A stretch of 64,000 nucleotides of DNA from NCBI GenBank assembly GCA_037127315.1, contig JBBBDQ010000399.1:907501-971500 (forward strand), written 5' to 3'. The notes beneath the pieces were generated by a model. That model made no database searches and was not told the DNA's origin. It saw nothing but the letters and a program-made list of their open reading frames with translations. The position numbers and the translations under genes were made by a program. Source of the stretch: Ascarosepion bandense (taxonomy: Eukaryota > Mollusca > Cephalopoda > Sepiida > Sepiidae). Each line of letters opens with the position of its first letter. The stretch's first letter is position 1. This document shows, in pieces, positions 32,879 to 43,491 of this stretch.

Positions 32879-33721
32879 GGAACAAAAATTTTACCCATCT
32901 GTTTCCAACGGACTTAATATTATATATTATGGTTTATTTTTAAAAAATATCTTGTGATCTGTGACGATATCGAGCGACTGTTTGCTTTATTTTTCCCATT
33001 CTATCGTCAATCTTTAATCTTGTAGAAATAGCTTTTTTTTTCTGTATGAGATTTTTTAATGTTATTCTCGAACACTCTTTTACTGAAAGTTGTTCTTTCA
33101 TGATTCGGATTTTTTAAATACATTTTGGGGCTTAATTTATAAATTTTTGAAGACTTTTCCACTTTCACCAAAAATTTGCAAGAATATATTCAAAAACAAT
33201 AATCGATTTTTGATATCACCTTCTTCTCTTTTTCTTTTGAAAATTTATTTTCTATTTTTCAGAATATTTTCTCTTTACCGTAGACAACATATTTTCTCCA
33301 AAATTTGTAATTTCAGTAATGTTAGGTGGATATTTAAGTGGTACAATTGTTGGTAATTCTATCATTTTCGTTTATGAAAAATTTTGGCCTTCCACCTCAT
33401 CCGTTCCAAGATATCTTCCAATCTATTAAACAGCTGGATCTATTAAACAACGGTTGATTATTGGAGTAACGGACACAGCCAAAGAAACCCACAGTGTGGT
33501 AACTTACTCGATCAGTCAAAGTCAAGTGGAAGCTAATATAAAAAGGGTAATCCCGCTTTTATAAAAGTTTCATTAAAAACAACTGCCAAGTGAAAATTAT
33601 TTTAATTTTTCTTGACTTATAATTTGCTTCTTTCTTGGACATAAATTATGCAGAATTTTTCCGGATGTTCTGTATGTCCGAGCGATTTCCGTTATAGATT
33701 TAATCATTGACGGATATTTGT
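32879..33721. other. No recognised feature
   Basis: AT-rich; nothing supported. Confidence 0.5.
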
Positions 33722-34014
33722 TGGAGTGCAGTATATATCGGCTCGGAACGAGAAATCGGGGAGAGGAGTTCGAATTCCAGTGGAATTCCCTGCATTCACT
33801 TACGTGCAAATAGCTTTGGGAAAGGTATTAATCTGTCTTTTCCATCAAGTTATGGGTTAAATATCAAGACAGATTGGGTTCTATAGTTTTGTCTGGCAAT
33901 CAGTCTACCGCAGAAAGCAATGACAACCTACTTCGGAATAATCTTCTGCCTCGTTAGGAATGTCTCTTTCGAGACATGATCGCCCAAAGCGTGTATCACG
34001 TACGGAACTTAACT
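33722..34014 (+). repeat. SINE-A copy, nearly full length
   Basis: Head GGAGTGCAGTATATATCGG, B-box-like GTTCGAATT at 33768-33776, then all middle blocks through TCTCTTTCGAGACATGATCG and CTTAAC at 34013. The final ACTGACTG is replaced by minus-strand LINE sequence. Confidence 0.88.
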
Positions 34015-34330
34015 ATTTCGTAGGTCTTTGTAACATGTGCATTTAAATTCGTGGAGGTTGTATCTGTTAGGAAAGCAAGTATATGAAAAGGAGTTCCACA
34101 GGCGGAAATTGCGAGAAAAGAAGCTGATGGGGTAGAATTGTCGGCTGCATTCGGTTGATCTAACTGTAAATGGGTGGGACCTTGTTGCCAGTCTGGTTGT
34201 ACGAGTAAATTCTTGTGACGGGAGCACCAGTGACTTAGGTTCGTCGGAGTTGAAGCCATGAAAATATTTGTAGAATAGACAGGGAAGCCACATTCCGCCG
34301 GTGAGAAAAACGACTGTATTCGAGCCGCCA
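34015..34330 (-). pseudogene. CR1/Jockey-like LINE C-terminal fragment
   Basis: A minus frame (34009-34293) encodes LFYKYFHGFNSDEPKSLVLP, TRTTRLATRSHPF and SFFSRNFRLWNSFSYTCFPN with YNLHEFK, the same C-terminal domain as 16405-16668. It lacks the 3' UTR and lies between two SINE-A pieces. Confidence 0.8.
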
Positions 34331-34337
34331 AGTCGGG

Positions 34338-34395
34338 ACCTTTCGAGACATGATCGCCCAAGCGTGTATCACGTATTGCATTTAACTGACTGGCT
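34338..34395 (+). repeat. SINE-A tail fragment
   Basis: TTTCGAGACATGATCGCCCA, GCGTGTATCACG and TTTAACTGACTGG: the last 55 bases of SINE-A, on the far side of the LINE fragment. Confidence 0.85.
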
Positions 34396-34614
34396 GATTT
34401 AACCATTATAAAACTTTCTTATAACCCGAGATACATACATGAACAAATCTATGCATTCAAGTTAAAATAAATTTATTTTTGATAATCGGTAAAATGGAAA
34501 TTTCTGCATAAGTTATGCACAGAAAAGAACAAAACATTTAAAAGACAAGAAAATATTTGACGATATTTCTGAGATGAGTTAATGTAATTATTTTCACTAT
34601 CTACATTGACTGTT

Positions 34615-34850
34615 GATCTCATTTTTGTTGCCATATTCACGAAGCTTCGGCCGTTGTATGCTTCGAACTTCTTCAAGTGATCGAGTTTTCAAACTGAAAC
34701 CTTTATTTCGTTCACCAGGACATATCAAGTCACATTGACTCGTGGATAAAAGCGGTGGTTACATCCAAGGTCTTGGCCCCAAATAGTGAGTTCAGTACCT
34801 TGCTACAACAATACCTCAAGTTTCGGGATGTTGCTAGGAGTTTTCCTTCT
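34615..34850 (+). repeat. SINE-B-related fragment
   Basis: TTTTTGTTGCCAT, CGGCCGTTGTATGCTTCGAA, GGATAAAAGCGG and GTGAGTTCAGTACC echo blocks at 56015-56290 and 18580-18650 but in rearranged or opposite order. Assignment uncertain. Confidence 0.4.
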
Positions 34851-35699
34851 CCAAGATGAGTTGTCAAGAGACAGAGACGTGATTAGATTTAAAACAGAAT
34901 GACGTTGGAAAAAAGACACTGGAAAAAAGTAGCTATTAAATAAAACAAAAATATTATCCGAGTGTATTATTTTTTAAAAGAAATATGGTTATTTTTATTT
35001 TTTCAATTTTTACTGCTGTTGCAATTGCTCGTGTTAATCAGATTAGTTGTTAATTAATTGTAAAGATATCATTGTTGTTGCTGCCATGACTAGTTTTTAA
35101 TGAAACTAATTATAAAAAAAATAATGAAAAATGAAAAAGTTAACATTCGGTTAATTAAGTTTAGAATCTATAAAAATGATAACGTATCGCTTGGAAATTT
35201 TAATAATAATAACAATGTTTACTATTTTTAAGATAAAAAAGATTAAGTGGATCACGCAAATTAGAAAAATAAATAAAATTTTACTTACTTACAGTGAAAT
35301 TAATTAACGGAAAATACATGATTATTGATAAATTATTTGATTCTATAAAATTATATATATATATATATAAGCGTTAATCATTCGTTTATTCATTTGTTCG
35401 TTCATTTGTATAATCAATTATTTATTTACTGAACTCGTCGAAAACACTTAGCGTTATCTATACTATTATCGTAGTTTTTTATGAATTATATGAATACTAT
35501 AAAAAAAACTAGTTGATTAATCAATCAGATTCATTAAAGAAAAAACTGATAAATAAATTAAAAATAATAATAAGAAGAAGAAGAAAACTTCATATTTACG
35601 TTAAAGTCGTATCAAAAATGATAATTTTTGTTTTTACATTTTTAATGAAAATTCTTCTTATTATTATTATCATTGTCATTTTTCATCATATTTCGATTT
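34851..35699. other. No recognised feature
   Basis: Very AT-rich, short TA run at 35353-35370. Nothing supported. Confidence 0.5.
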
Positions 35700-36665
35700 C
35701 TGCTTTGATCTCACTACCAACCAAGTCTGCGGGGAGACCTAAGGCAGGTCGTGGCGTGTTGTTATGGCTCCATTTCATGTTTTTTGTCTTCCCTATCATC
35801 CCTAGCATTACATAGATAAAGTTTTCCTTAAAGTGTGTGGGATGTACTTAATAAGACAATTTTTTGTATATCTCTTAAGCTAGGGTTTCCAGGGATTCTT
35901 TCAATGTGTTGTTTTGTTCCATTTTTTATCATTCCAAGTGCACCTACTATCATCTGGCACAACTCTTGTTTTCAATTTCCACATTTTTTCTATTTCAATT
36001 TCCAGGTCTTTATATTTTGACAGTTTTTCAAATTCCTTGATTGCTATGTTACAATCCACTGGACAAACCATATCAAGTAATAGACAAGTTTTATCCTTCT
36101 GGTTTTTAACAATAATGTCTGGCCTGTTTGCTTCAATTTTTCTGTCTGTGTAGATGATGTAATCCCATAGAATGGTTACATCTTCTATTTCTGTAACCGG
36201 TGCTGGGTGATGTTCATACGAGTGTGTGTTTACAGCTTTTCCATAATGTTTGCACATTGCCCAATGTAAATATTGCCCAACTCTATCGTGGCGATTTTTA
36301 TATTCATTTGGGGCAAGCACAGAACAGCCTGAGATTAGGTGGTCTATTCTTCCTTGGTGTTTATCATAAAACCTGCATTTTGGATCCATATTATTATGCA
36401 TAATATTTGCCTGAAAATTCTAGTGAAAAGAATTTGGTCTTGTGCTGCAAGAATATAGCCTTCAGTTTCAGACTTTAATCCAGATGCACGTAACCATCAA
36501 TGAGTATTAACTTTGTCAACATTGGATTTATTGGCACGTTTTGGATATTGGCCATGCAGAGGTTTGTCTTGCCAGCGCTGTTTCATCTTTTCAAGAGCTT
36601 TATCTTTGGCTTTCATTTTCATATTTTTTGCCGCAATAGTTGGTTCTTGACTTCTGTTTTGCTTT
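35700..36665 (-). pseudogene. R2/R4-type LINE, C-terminus with zinc knuckle and endonuclease
   Basis: Minus strand from about 36660: KQRWQDKPLHGQYPKR, then LRASGLKSETEGYILAAQDQ, then from 36401 MDPKCRFYDKHQGRIDHLIS with SGC, LAPNEYKNRHDRVGQYLHW, and RPDIIVKNQ ... LLLDMVCPVD. This order (RT tail, CCHC-type knuckle, PD-(D/E)xK-like restriction endonuclease) is typical of R2/R4/NeSL-like LINEs, which cut with a C-terminal nuclease and not an APE domain. Defects: a stop near 36497, a 1-base frameshift near 36410, and the second knuckle cysteine reads Tyr (CRFY). Downstream codons (KRYTKNCLIKYI) reach about 35830. Confidence 0.82.
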
Positions 36666-36673
36666 TCTACAGA

Positions 36674-36719
<46 letters not shown>
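36674..36719. repeat. (TTA)n microsatellite
   Basis: About 15 TTA/ATT units. Confidence 0.95.
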
Positions 36720-36720
<1 letters not shown>

Positions 36721-36881
36721 ATAGACGTTTATGCGGTGTTTACGTTTCTTTCTGGTGGCTACCAGAGACTTAAGTTCAGAAATGACTTCATGACATTTTC
36801 CAATGATCATTTTCGTAAGAAAATCCGACCTAAAAAAAAATCTAATGTCATACACAATTTACATGAATAAAGGTCTTCGTA

Positions 36882-37175
36882 GGATGTGTATTGTGGAGCA
36901 GTGGATATCGACTCGGAACGACAATCGGGGAGCCGATTTCGAATTCCAGTTGAATTTCCTGCATTCATTTACTCACAAATACCCTAGGGAAATGTATTAA
37001 TCCGTCTCTTCTCTTTAGTTATGGGTTAAATAATAGGACAGAATGGGTTCTATAGCGTTTGCTGGCAATCTGTCTACAACAGAAAGCAATGGCAACATAC
37101 TGCGGGATAATCTCTGCCCAGTCAGTCATGTCTCTTTCGACAAAGAGTGTATCACGTACGGCACTTAACTGATTG
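36882..37175 (+). repeat. SINE-A copy, full length, with target-site duplication
   Basis: Flanked by a perfect 13-bp direct repeat AAAGGTCTTCGTA at 36869-36881 and 37176-37188, which fixes the element ends: it starts GGATGTGTATTGTGGAGCAG and ends CTTAACTGATTG. No poly-A is present. A-box region TGGAGCAGTGG differs from consensus at one position; B-box region is TTTCGAATTCC. This is the best evidence that SINE-A moves by target-primed reverse transcription. Confidence 0.93.
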
Positions 37176-37188
37176 AAAGGTCTTCGTA

Positions 37189-37500
37189 ACACATGGGATA
37201 TAATTGTGAATACAATTATTTTGTATTCTTTAAAGCATAGGCTTCCAGAACTCTTTTCAGTGCGTCTACAGGAAATGCAACTGGAATTATTGTTGTCTTC
37301 ATGTAGAACATTTTTATATTCTCACTTCAAGATCCTTGTAATGTGATAGTTCTTTGTTGTTTTTTAGGTTTTCAAATGCATATTCTAATCTACAGGAACA
37401 GCCATGTCAGTAAAATCGTCCTATAAAACTGTTACGGGTAATATCTCTGTAACCGGATCTAGGCAATTCCTATTCCTCATAGCTTTCATGCCATTTTTTT
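37189..37500 (-). pseudogene. R2/R4-type LINE, second, more decayed relic
   Basis: Minus strand around 37415-37330 gives DMAVPVD then, after a one-base shift, EYAFENLKNNKELSHYKDLE with VRI, matching LLLDMVCPVD and FEKLSKYKDLEIEI in the neighbouring copy. Only the end of the endonuclease region is left. The SINE-A at 36882 lies just outside its edge. Confidence 0.65.
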
Positions 37501-37597
37501 ACAGTTTTCTTTCCGTAAAAGTAGCATAGATTCCAGTACAAACTACTACGTGGTGTAATGTTTAACAAGCTTGTCTTGCTAGCACACAATTACAACT

Positions 37598-37757
37598 GGT
37601 GATGCAGTGGATAGCGGACAGATTGAGTTCTATAGCCTTGGCTGGTAACCAGTCTAACGCAGAAAGCAATGGCAACCTACTGCGGGATAATCTTCTGCCC
37701 AGTCAATCATGTCTTGAAAGAGACATGATCGCCCACTTATGGCACTTAACTGACTGT
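37598..37757 (+). repeat. SINE-A copy, internal deletion
   Basis: Head TGATGCAGTGGATA is joined straight to GCGGACAGATTGAGTTCTAT, so the B box and first middle block are deleted. The rest is well kept through GGCACTTAACTGACTG. Confidence 0.88.
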
Positions 37758-37871
37758 CGTATATGACACTTCAGTCGCTCTTGTGATCTGCGTACATGTT
37801 CGCATATTGTGCAACAGCGAGTATCTCGGGATATCGCCACAGGCATATTTGCTGATATTTTTCGCTGATGT

Positions 37872-38450
37872 CTTTCATCTCTTATTCTTCTATGTGCCAT
37901 GTCCTTTCAGGACGTAGACGATCATGGCTTTCCACGTTTCCCTGTCCCTGGTGGCTCTGAGCACGTTTTCTCCTGTTACACCGTGCAACACTCGTTCTGT
38001 CATTCATCTGATTAGGTCCTTCAAATATGTTATCTGTTGCTTTCCCTCGATCTAGCCTGTTAGTATCAGGTTCTCCGGGTCCTCCTTCCTCATTGCGTGT
38101 CCCAGGAACTTCAGCTGTCTCTTCCTGATGCTCAGTATTAATTTTCTTTTTGTTTCCATCATTTCCAAGGCCTCATCATTACTCACATGCTCGATTCATG
38201 AGATTCGCAGCATCCTTCTGTAGAACCACATTTCAGTTGCTTCAAGTTTTTCTTTCATCTTTCATGGTATTGTCTAGCATTCACTGCCACATTGAAGGAC
38301 GGACAGCACGTAGCAATCCAGTACTCTCTTCCTAGTTTCTAGAGAAATTGTCCTGTTTCTTAATACTTTACTCAACTTCTGGAATGCTTCATTCGCCATG
38401 CCAATTCGACTTCGAATCTCTGTGTCGCACTTTCCGTCTTCTAAAAATTT
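37872..38450 (-). pseudogene. RTE-like LINE, ORF2 C-terminus and 3' end
   Basis: Minus-strand complement of the 15225-15776 domain. The 3' end is at 37875 (TCTTCTATGTGCCATGTCC on plus, the GGACATGGCACATAGAAG end), followed inward by the DRETW, the REGLEN and the WFYRRML regions, and the MAKDAFQ-equivalent near 38395. Multiple frameshifts. Confidence 0.82.
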
Positions 38451-38536
38451 CTGATACCACTCTGGTCCAAATATCTCCAGCTCTTTCTATCCAGGCCAAC
38501 TCGCTCAGAGTTAATATGAGACACTGGGAACTTAAG

Positions 38537-38825
38537 GATGTGCGTTGTGGTGCAGTGGATATCGACTCGGAACGAGAAATCGGGGAGTCGAGTTTGCATT
38601 CCAGTTGAATTCCTTGCATTCACTTACGCGCAAAAATCTTTGGGAATGGTATTAATCCGTCTCTTCTTGTGAGTTAATTAACAAGACAGATTGGGTTCTC
38701 TAACCTTGATTGGCCACCAGTCTACTGCAGAAGGTAATGGCAACTTTCTACGGGATAATCATTTAACTTTCGAGGCATGATCGCCCAAGCGTTTATCACG
38801 TATGTTACTTAACTGAATGATTGAC
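38537..38825 (+). repeat. SINE-A copy, complete head
   Basis: Starts GGATGTGCGTTGTGGTGCAG. The A box TGGTGCAGTGG at 38548-38558 fits TRGYNNARNNG perfectly; the B box is mutated (GTTTGCATT). The middle is complete but the TCTGCCCAGTCAGTCATG block is deleted. Ends near CTTAACTGAATGA. Confidence 0.9.
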
Positions 38826-39238
38826 TAAGTTCAATCGTCATTAGGTGCTTCGTACTTCAAGGTTTGTGCCACAATTAAGCAACTATTAAAAAATCATCTC
38901 TATTATGTTAGGGTATTTATTCAGTGGGTGCTAACACCCAGCAACATGATGCAAGAATATCAATTTCTGGATATTTTACAAAGAATCTGAATTTTACACT
39001 AGCTTTGTCTGTTTTTCCAGATAGCAAGTATTGGTCATGTATAGAAAGAATAAAAGTATTTATCTTAGCTTTTGACCTTGCACTAATTAACTATTGATTA
39101 GAACGGAGTTCTCTATATTAATTTCTATGGTACAGGCAGAGTGTTGACCCTGAAGATTTTCTTCGTAGTAGTAGTAGTAATATTCACAAAACTTTCCTCT
39201 TCTTTTTCTATATATTCTTTTTCCTAGTAGTAGTTGTA
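38826..39238. other. No recognised feature
   Basis: Nothing supported. Confidence 0.5.
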
Positions 39239-39435
39239 TTGACAACACTTTCCTCTTTTTCTTCTTCTTCAATCAATTTTTTCTTCTTCACATTTCTTAT
39301 TTTTTCCACTATGTTTTTCTTTTTCCTTCTTTTCCTTTTTCCTTCATTTTCTTTTTCCTTCTTTTTCTTTTTCTTCTTTTTGCTTTTCTTCTTCTTCTTC
39401 TCCTCGTCATTATTATTTTCATTATTTTCCTGATA
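39239..39435. repeat. Pyrimidine-rich (CTT/TTTTC) tract
   Basis: About 200 bases of almost pure C/T on the plus strand; frames through it are only F, S and L. Confidence 0.85.
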
Positions 39436-39496
39436 TTCATTTTGTTACCTGATAAAAAAATTCTCTTGGAATTTTATATGACAAATTAGATTAAGG

Positions 39497-40016
39497 CAGT
39501 GGTTTCCAAACATTTTTCTGTCATCTCCCCTACACCTAGTTCAACCATCCAGATTTCCCCCTTCATGTGTATGAGAGAAAGAGCCGTTAAAACACACTGA
39601 GACTATTTACTAATTTATTTTTCAAATGTACAAATATAATAATAAACTTATAGTTACAGAGTAAAGTGGATAGAGAGCAGTTAGTAACAACTAAGCATAG
39701 CCATAGAGAGCGGTTAGTAACAAATAAAAGGACTTTTGTTTGTTCTTCTACTTCAGAATTAAATTAGTGAGAAGGGTGATGCTGCTTCTTGTTCACCAGT
39801 GCATCAATATCAGGGTTAGTTTTGGCAATCACGCAACGTATGTCACATTCCACCTCCCGTCGGTTTCGTGCTTTGGGCTTCATTATAAGTAAAGTAGCAA
39901 ATCCTGACTCACAAAGGTAGGTTGTGGAAAAAAGAAAGAGGAATTTCAATTATTTCCCCACTGGTAGCTTCAAATTTTCCCCCAGGGGAAAATTTCGCCC
40001 ACTTTGGGAATCTCTG
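39497..40016 (-). mobile_element. hAT transposon, internally deleted
   Basis: Ends CAGTGGTTTCCAAA (39497) and, inverted, CAGAGATTCCCAAA (40016) match at 11 of 14 positions and fit hAT TIRs. They are flanked by a perfect 8-bp duplication GATTAAGG at 39489-39496 and 40017-40024, the hAT signature. The 520-bp element keeps only the last part of the transposase gene on the minus strand, so it is a non-autonomous deletion derivative. Confidence 0.92.
39767..39949 (-). pseudogene. hAT transposase C-terminus (ZBED5-like)
   Basis: Minus frame encodes FSTTYLCESGFATLL, then KPKARNRREVECDIRCVIAK and a C-terminal H-rich end before the stop. 'T..CE.GFS.L...K...RN...VE.DLR.A......I..L' is the conserved end of the hAT dimerisation domain in ZBED5-type transposases. 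Catalytic and BED zinc-finger parts are deleted. The reading frame is open over about 60 codons. Confidence 0.85.
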
Positions 40017-40024
40017 GATTAAGG

Positions 40025-40790
40025 TATGTTTTCTCAATTTTAGGAAGGTGCACATGTCTACAGTTCTTATAGCTCATCGTTTGGCGATAATCTGAGAGGT
40101 TTTCAGTATTTTCTTAATCATTCCTGGAATTGTGATTGCATTTGTCTGCCAAAATCTTGTAATTATTATTCACAAGTGCTTATATATTTTTCAAGTTTAT
40201 TAAAGTTTTATTTTCAGCCGAGACGCATATTTTTGTAAGTATATTACGTGTGTCCGGTTCATTGTTGATTGCACTGCATTTATTTGAACATCCCTGTCTA
40301 CATTCCCTATTTTAGAGAAATGTCAATTGACAATACATGCATTCTCTACTTTGAAAATGATAAACAAAAACTCCAAACTCTCGAAGCTATCTTTATCAAA
40401 AAATTAAAACCGACACTAATATATGAGTTAATATGAGTATAATAACGATATTCTATAACAGTAGTTTTCTTTTTAATATCTAAGTCGTAATTTTTTAAGA
40501 AAAATACAATAGTTTAAAAAATACAAATTGCAACTTTTATCAGACCTAAACTCTAGGTTACTTGCTTAAATCACATAATTTTCATATTGGTATCGCATTC
40601 CTACCTTTTTACTTAGAACTCATCACAGGTAAACCATAAGATATTTTAACATACAACTTTTCATAAGGGTAACTACATTAGTTACATCTTAACAATCAAC
40701 GTCCTAGTTAATCTTGGACAAGATTGAAAGTACTTGGGACTATACAAATAAAAATAATTATTCGTCTTTTTTGCTGTCTAAATTCTTTGA
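40025..40790. other. No recognised feature
   Basis: AT-rich; nothing supported. Confidence 0.5.
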
Positions 40791-40794
40791 TGAA

Positions 40795-42025
40795 ATATGC
40801 TTAAAATGATAATTTCAAAACTTGATCCACATAAGGCGAGCGGAGGCGACGGAATCCTGGTTGCTTTCTTGAAAAAATGTGCCTCTGAACTCTCCGCTGT
40901 CCTCTCTGAATTCAATAATTACTTCTTCTCTGCTTCCTGTTTTTTTCTGCCTATTGGAAGTCCTCTTCTGTGGTTCCTGTCTTTAAGAACTCAGGAGAAC
41001 CTTCGAACTACTTTAATTAACGCCTTATCAGCCTCCTAATAATTTTCTGCAAAGTGTTCGAGGTTACCATCAATGCTAAAATATTACAACATCTCATCGG
41101 CCATAACTATTCTCTGATAGATAGTATGGCCTCCGCTTTGCCAAAATTTACTGCTGATTTGTTAACGACCATAACAGAACACATATACAAGGCCCTCGAT
41201 AAGAACGGCGAAGCTCAATCTGTTGCCCTGGATATCTTCAAAGCATTTGATAGGGTCTGGCACTCTGGCCGTCTGCGCAAGCTACAGATCTATGGTATCA
41301 CTGGACAATGGCTTGGTCTGATTCAATCGTTCCTATATAACCGCATAGTGAAGTCATCATGAACGGGCACGCATCCAGATCCTATCATACGAACATGGGT
41401 GTCCCCCATGGATCCAGCCTAAGCCCGACGGTCGTTCTGATCTTCATCAACGATTTCCCCGATGTGATCAAATTCCAATTAGGCATTTACGCTGATGACA
41501 TCACCATTTACTCCCGCTGCAATCAGAAATCTGCCAAGGCGGACAAAGAAAACCTCACTGGTGATCTTGAGGAGGACTTCCAATCTGTGGTGGTCTGGAG
41601 TAAGAAATGGCTCGTAAAATTTAATGCTTCCAAAACGAAGCTGCTATCCGTCAACCACTACAGACAGTAACTCTCGTTTCCATTAACATGGATCTAGCTA
41701 CTCTCCCCGAAAGTAATACAATACACCTCATCAGCCTCAACCTCTCAGCCGACCTCAAGTAGAATGACTACATTGAATCAATAGCTAAATCTACTGCTAG
41801 AAAGGTTGGGTCACAGTATTGGGTCAGGACGTTTTTCTCACCTGAGTCCATCTTGCACTTATATAAATCAAACATCCACTTATGCATTGAATACTGTTAT
41901 CACATCTCGTCAGGCGTCCTTGATATTCATCGACTAGCTCCAGAAGAGAATCTGCAGTGTAAATGATCCCGAACTGGCAACTAGACTCCAGCCAGTTTTT
42001 TCAGCGACTGTTAGGGTAACAGAAG
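40795..42025 (+). pseudogene. CR1/Jockey-like LINE, RT domain and C-terminus
   Basis: RT fragments in order: KLDPHKASGGDGI (40815), a broken stretch to 41035, then FEVTINAKILQHLI (41054), the SVALDIFKAFDRVWHSG box (41218), LRKLQIYGI, MGVPHGSSLSP (41395), and the catalytic GIYADDITIYS with YADD at 41488-41499, ending near KFNASKTKLLSV (41650). Frame-shifted C-terminal remains follow to about 42020 (SPESILHLYKSNIHLCIEYC near 41840). Both catalytic aspartates survive, but stops at 41037 and 41362 and a frameshift prevent a full product. The APE endonuclease and ORF1 are missing. Confidence 0.9.
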
Positions 42026-42465
42026 TTTGAAATCGTCTCCACAAACTGAAGTTTCGCCCTTTTTTTTATCTTTAGTGTAAAACTCGTGACGATTTCATAT
42101 CCTATCATTTTTGTTATGGAAAGAACATTTTGGGCTCTCAAGGAAAGAAAGGAAGAAACAAACAAACAAATAAATAAATAATTACAGAAAGAGAATTAAA
42201 AACAAAGAAAGAAAAACGAAAGAAGATGCTTGAATTTATATTTATATATTTTTATTTCTTAATTTTTTAAAGGTTTATTAAAGTTTTTATTTATTCCGTT
42301 TGTATGTTTTGTTTTTGTTTGATTTTGCTGTTATCTATTGATGTTTGTGTAGCAAATTAGGTATTTATTCGCATGTCTACATTTACGAAAATCTTGTTTC
42401 TTGTTTTTTTAATATTTTACTTTGATTTAAAAGTAAAAGCAGAAAAAGAGAATATATGCATGATG
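42026..42465. other. No recognised feature
   Basis: AT-rich with AAAC/AAAT repeats at 42150-42180. Confidence 0.5.
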
Positions 42466-43015
42466 ATGTGAGAAAGAAAGAAAGAAAGAAAGAGGGAAAG
42501 AAAGAAAGAGGGAAAGAAAGAAAGAGGGAAAGAAAGAGGGAAAAAGAAAGAAAGAAAGAGAGAAATAAAGAAAGAGAGACAGAAAGAAAGAAAGAGGGAA
42601 AGAGGGAAAGAAAGAAAGAGAGAAAGAAAAAGGGAAAGAAAGAGGGAAAGAAAGAAAAATAATTAAGCTTCTATTAAAAAAAGAAAAAAGAATGTGAAAA
42701 AGAAAGAAAAAACAAAGAGTGAAATAAATAAATAAATAAATAAATAAAGCAAGAACGAGTGAAATAAGTAATGAAAGAATGAAAGGAATAATGAATCAAT
42801 GATGATGCTTGTATTAATGCAGCAGAAAAAGAGTATATGCTTAGTGATGTGAGACAGAAAGAAAGAAAGAATGATGATGCTTGTATTAATACAAGAAAAA
42901 GAAAGAATAGAAGCAGATTGAGGTAAGAAAGAAAAAAGAAATGGGACACTGAAAATAAGGAAGGAAGGAAGGAAGGAAGGAAGGAAGGAATGAAGGATGG
43001 AAAGAAGGAATAAGA
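42466..43015. repeat. (GAAA)n-type purine-rich tract
   Basis: GAAA/GGGAAA array 42466-42660, further GAAA and AAAT runs, and a pure GGAA run 42958-42990. Two homologous segments containing ATGATGATGCTTGTATTAAT occur near 42798 and 42870, so part of the tract was duplicated. Confidence 0.9.
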
Positions 43016-43491
43016 TATAAGCCTTAACGCTATTCGGCATTTATTGTCTGCTTGAATGAATTGATTTTTTCAATTTTGAATCTTTTCGTTGTAATCTTTA
43101 TTTCTTTAAATAATAACCTGCGTTCATAATTATTATTCTTACTGAATTATTTTGCTGCAGTCATTATTTTCAAATGTTAAACGATGGAATAGCAGAATTT
43201 TTACGAGTAATTTATAATTGTGGAACACAATTATTAATGGCCGCAGAATATAAAAAAAGACCTGAGATAAACTGAAAAAAAAGTGCTAAATGAATAAAAT
43301 TAAGCAAAATATTCAAGTACTCAGAGAGATAGAATCTTCCTGAAAGCATAAGCCGACGATAAACAAGTGTCTTATAGTGGAAGAAGGTCCTTGGAAGAGA
43401 AAATTATATGGCAATGAAGCGTAATGCAACTTATATTTTGACAATATTTGTCAGCATGTAGGCAAATCAGCTTTTACCTTCGATCATGAAA
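43016..43491. other. No recognised feature
   Basis: Nothing supported. Confidence 0.5.

Noticed and set aside
38537..38620. Possible tRNA gene at SINE-A heads
   Set aside because: A and B boxes are present but the sequence does not form acceptor and anticodon stems that I can trace, and the same head recurs in many copies followed by SINE body.
42456..42662. Lys/Glu-rich 68-codon ORF
   Set aside because: Translation of a GAAA repeat.
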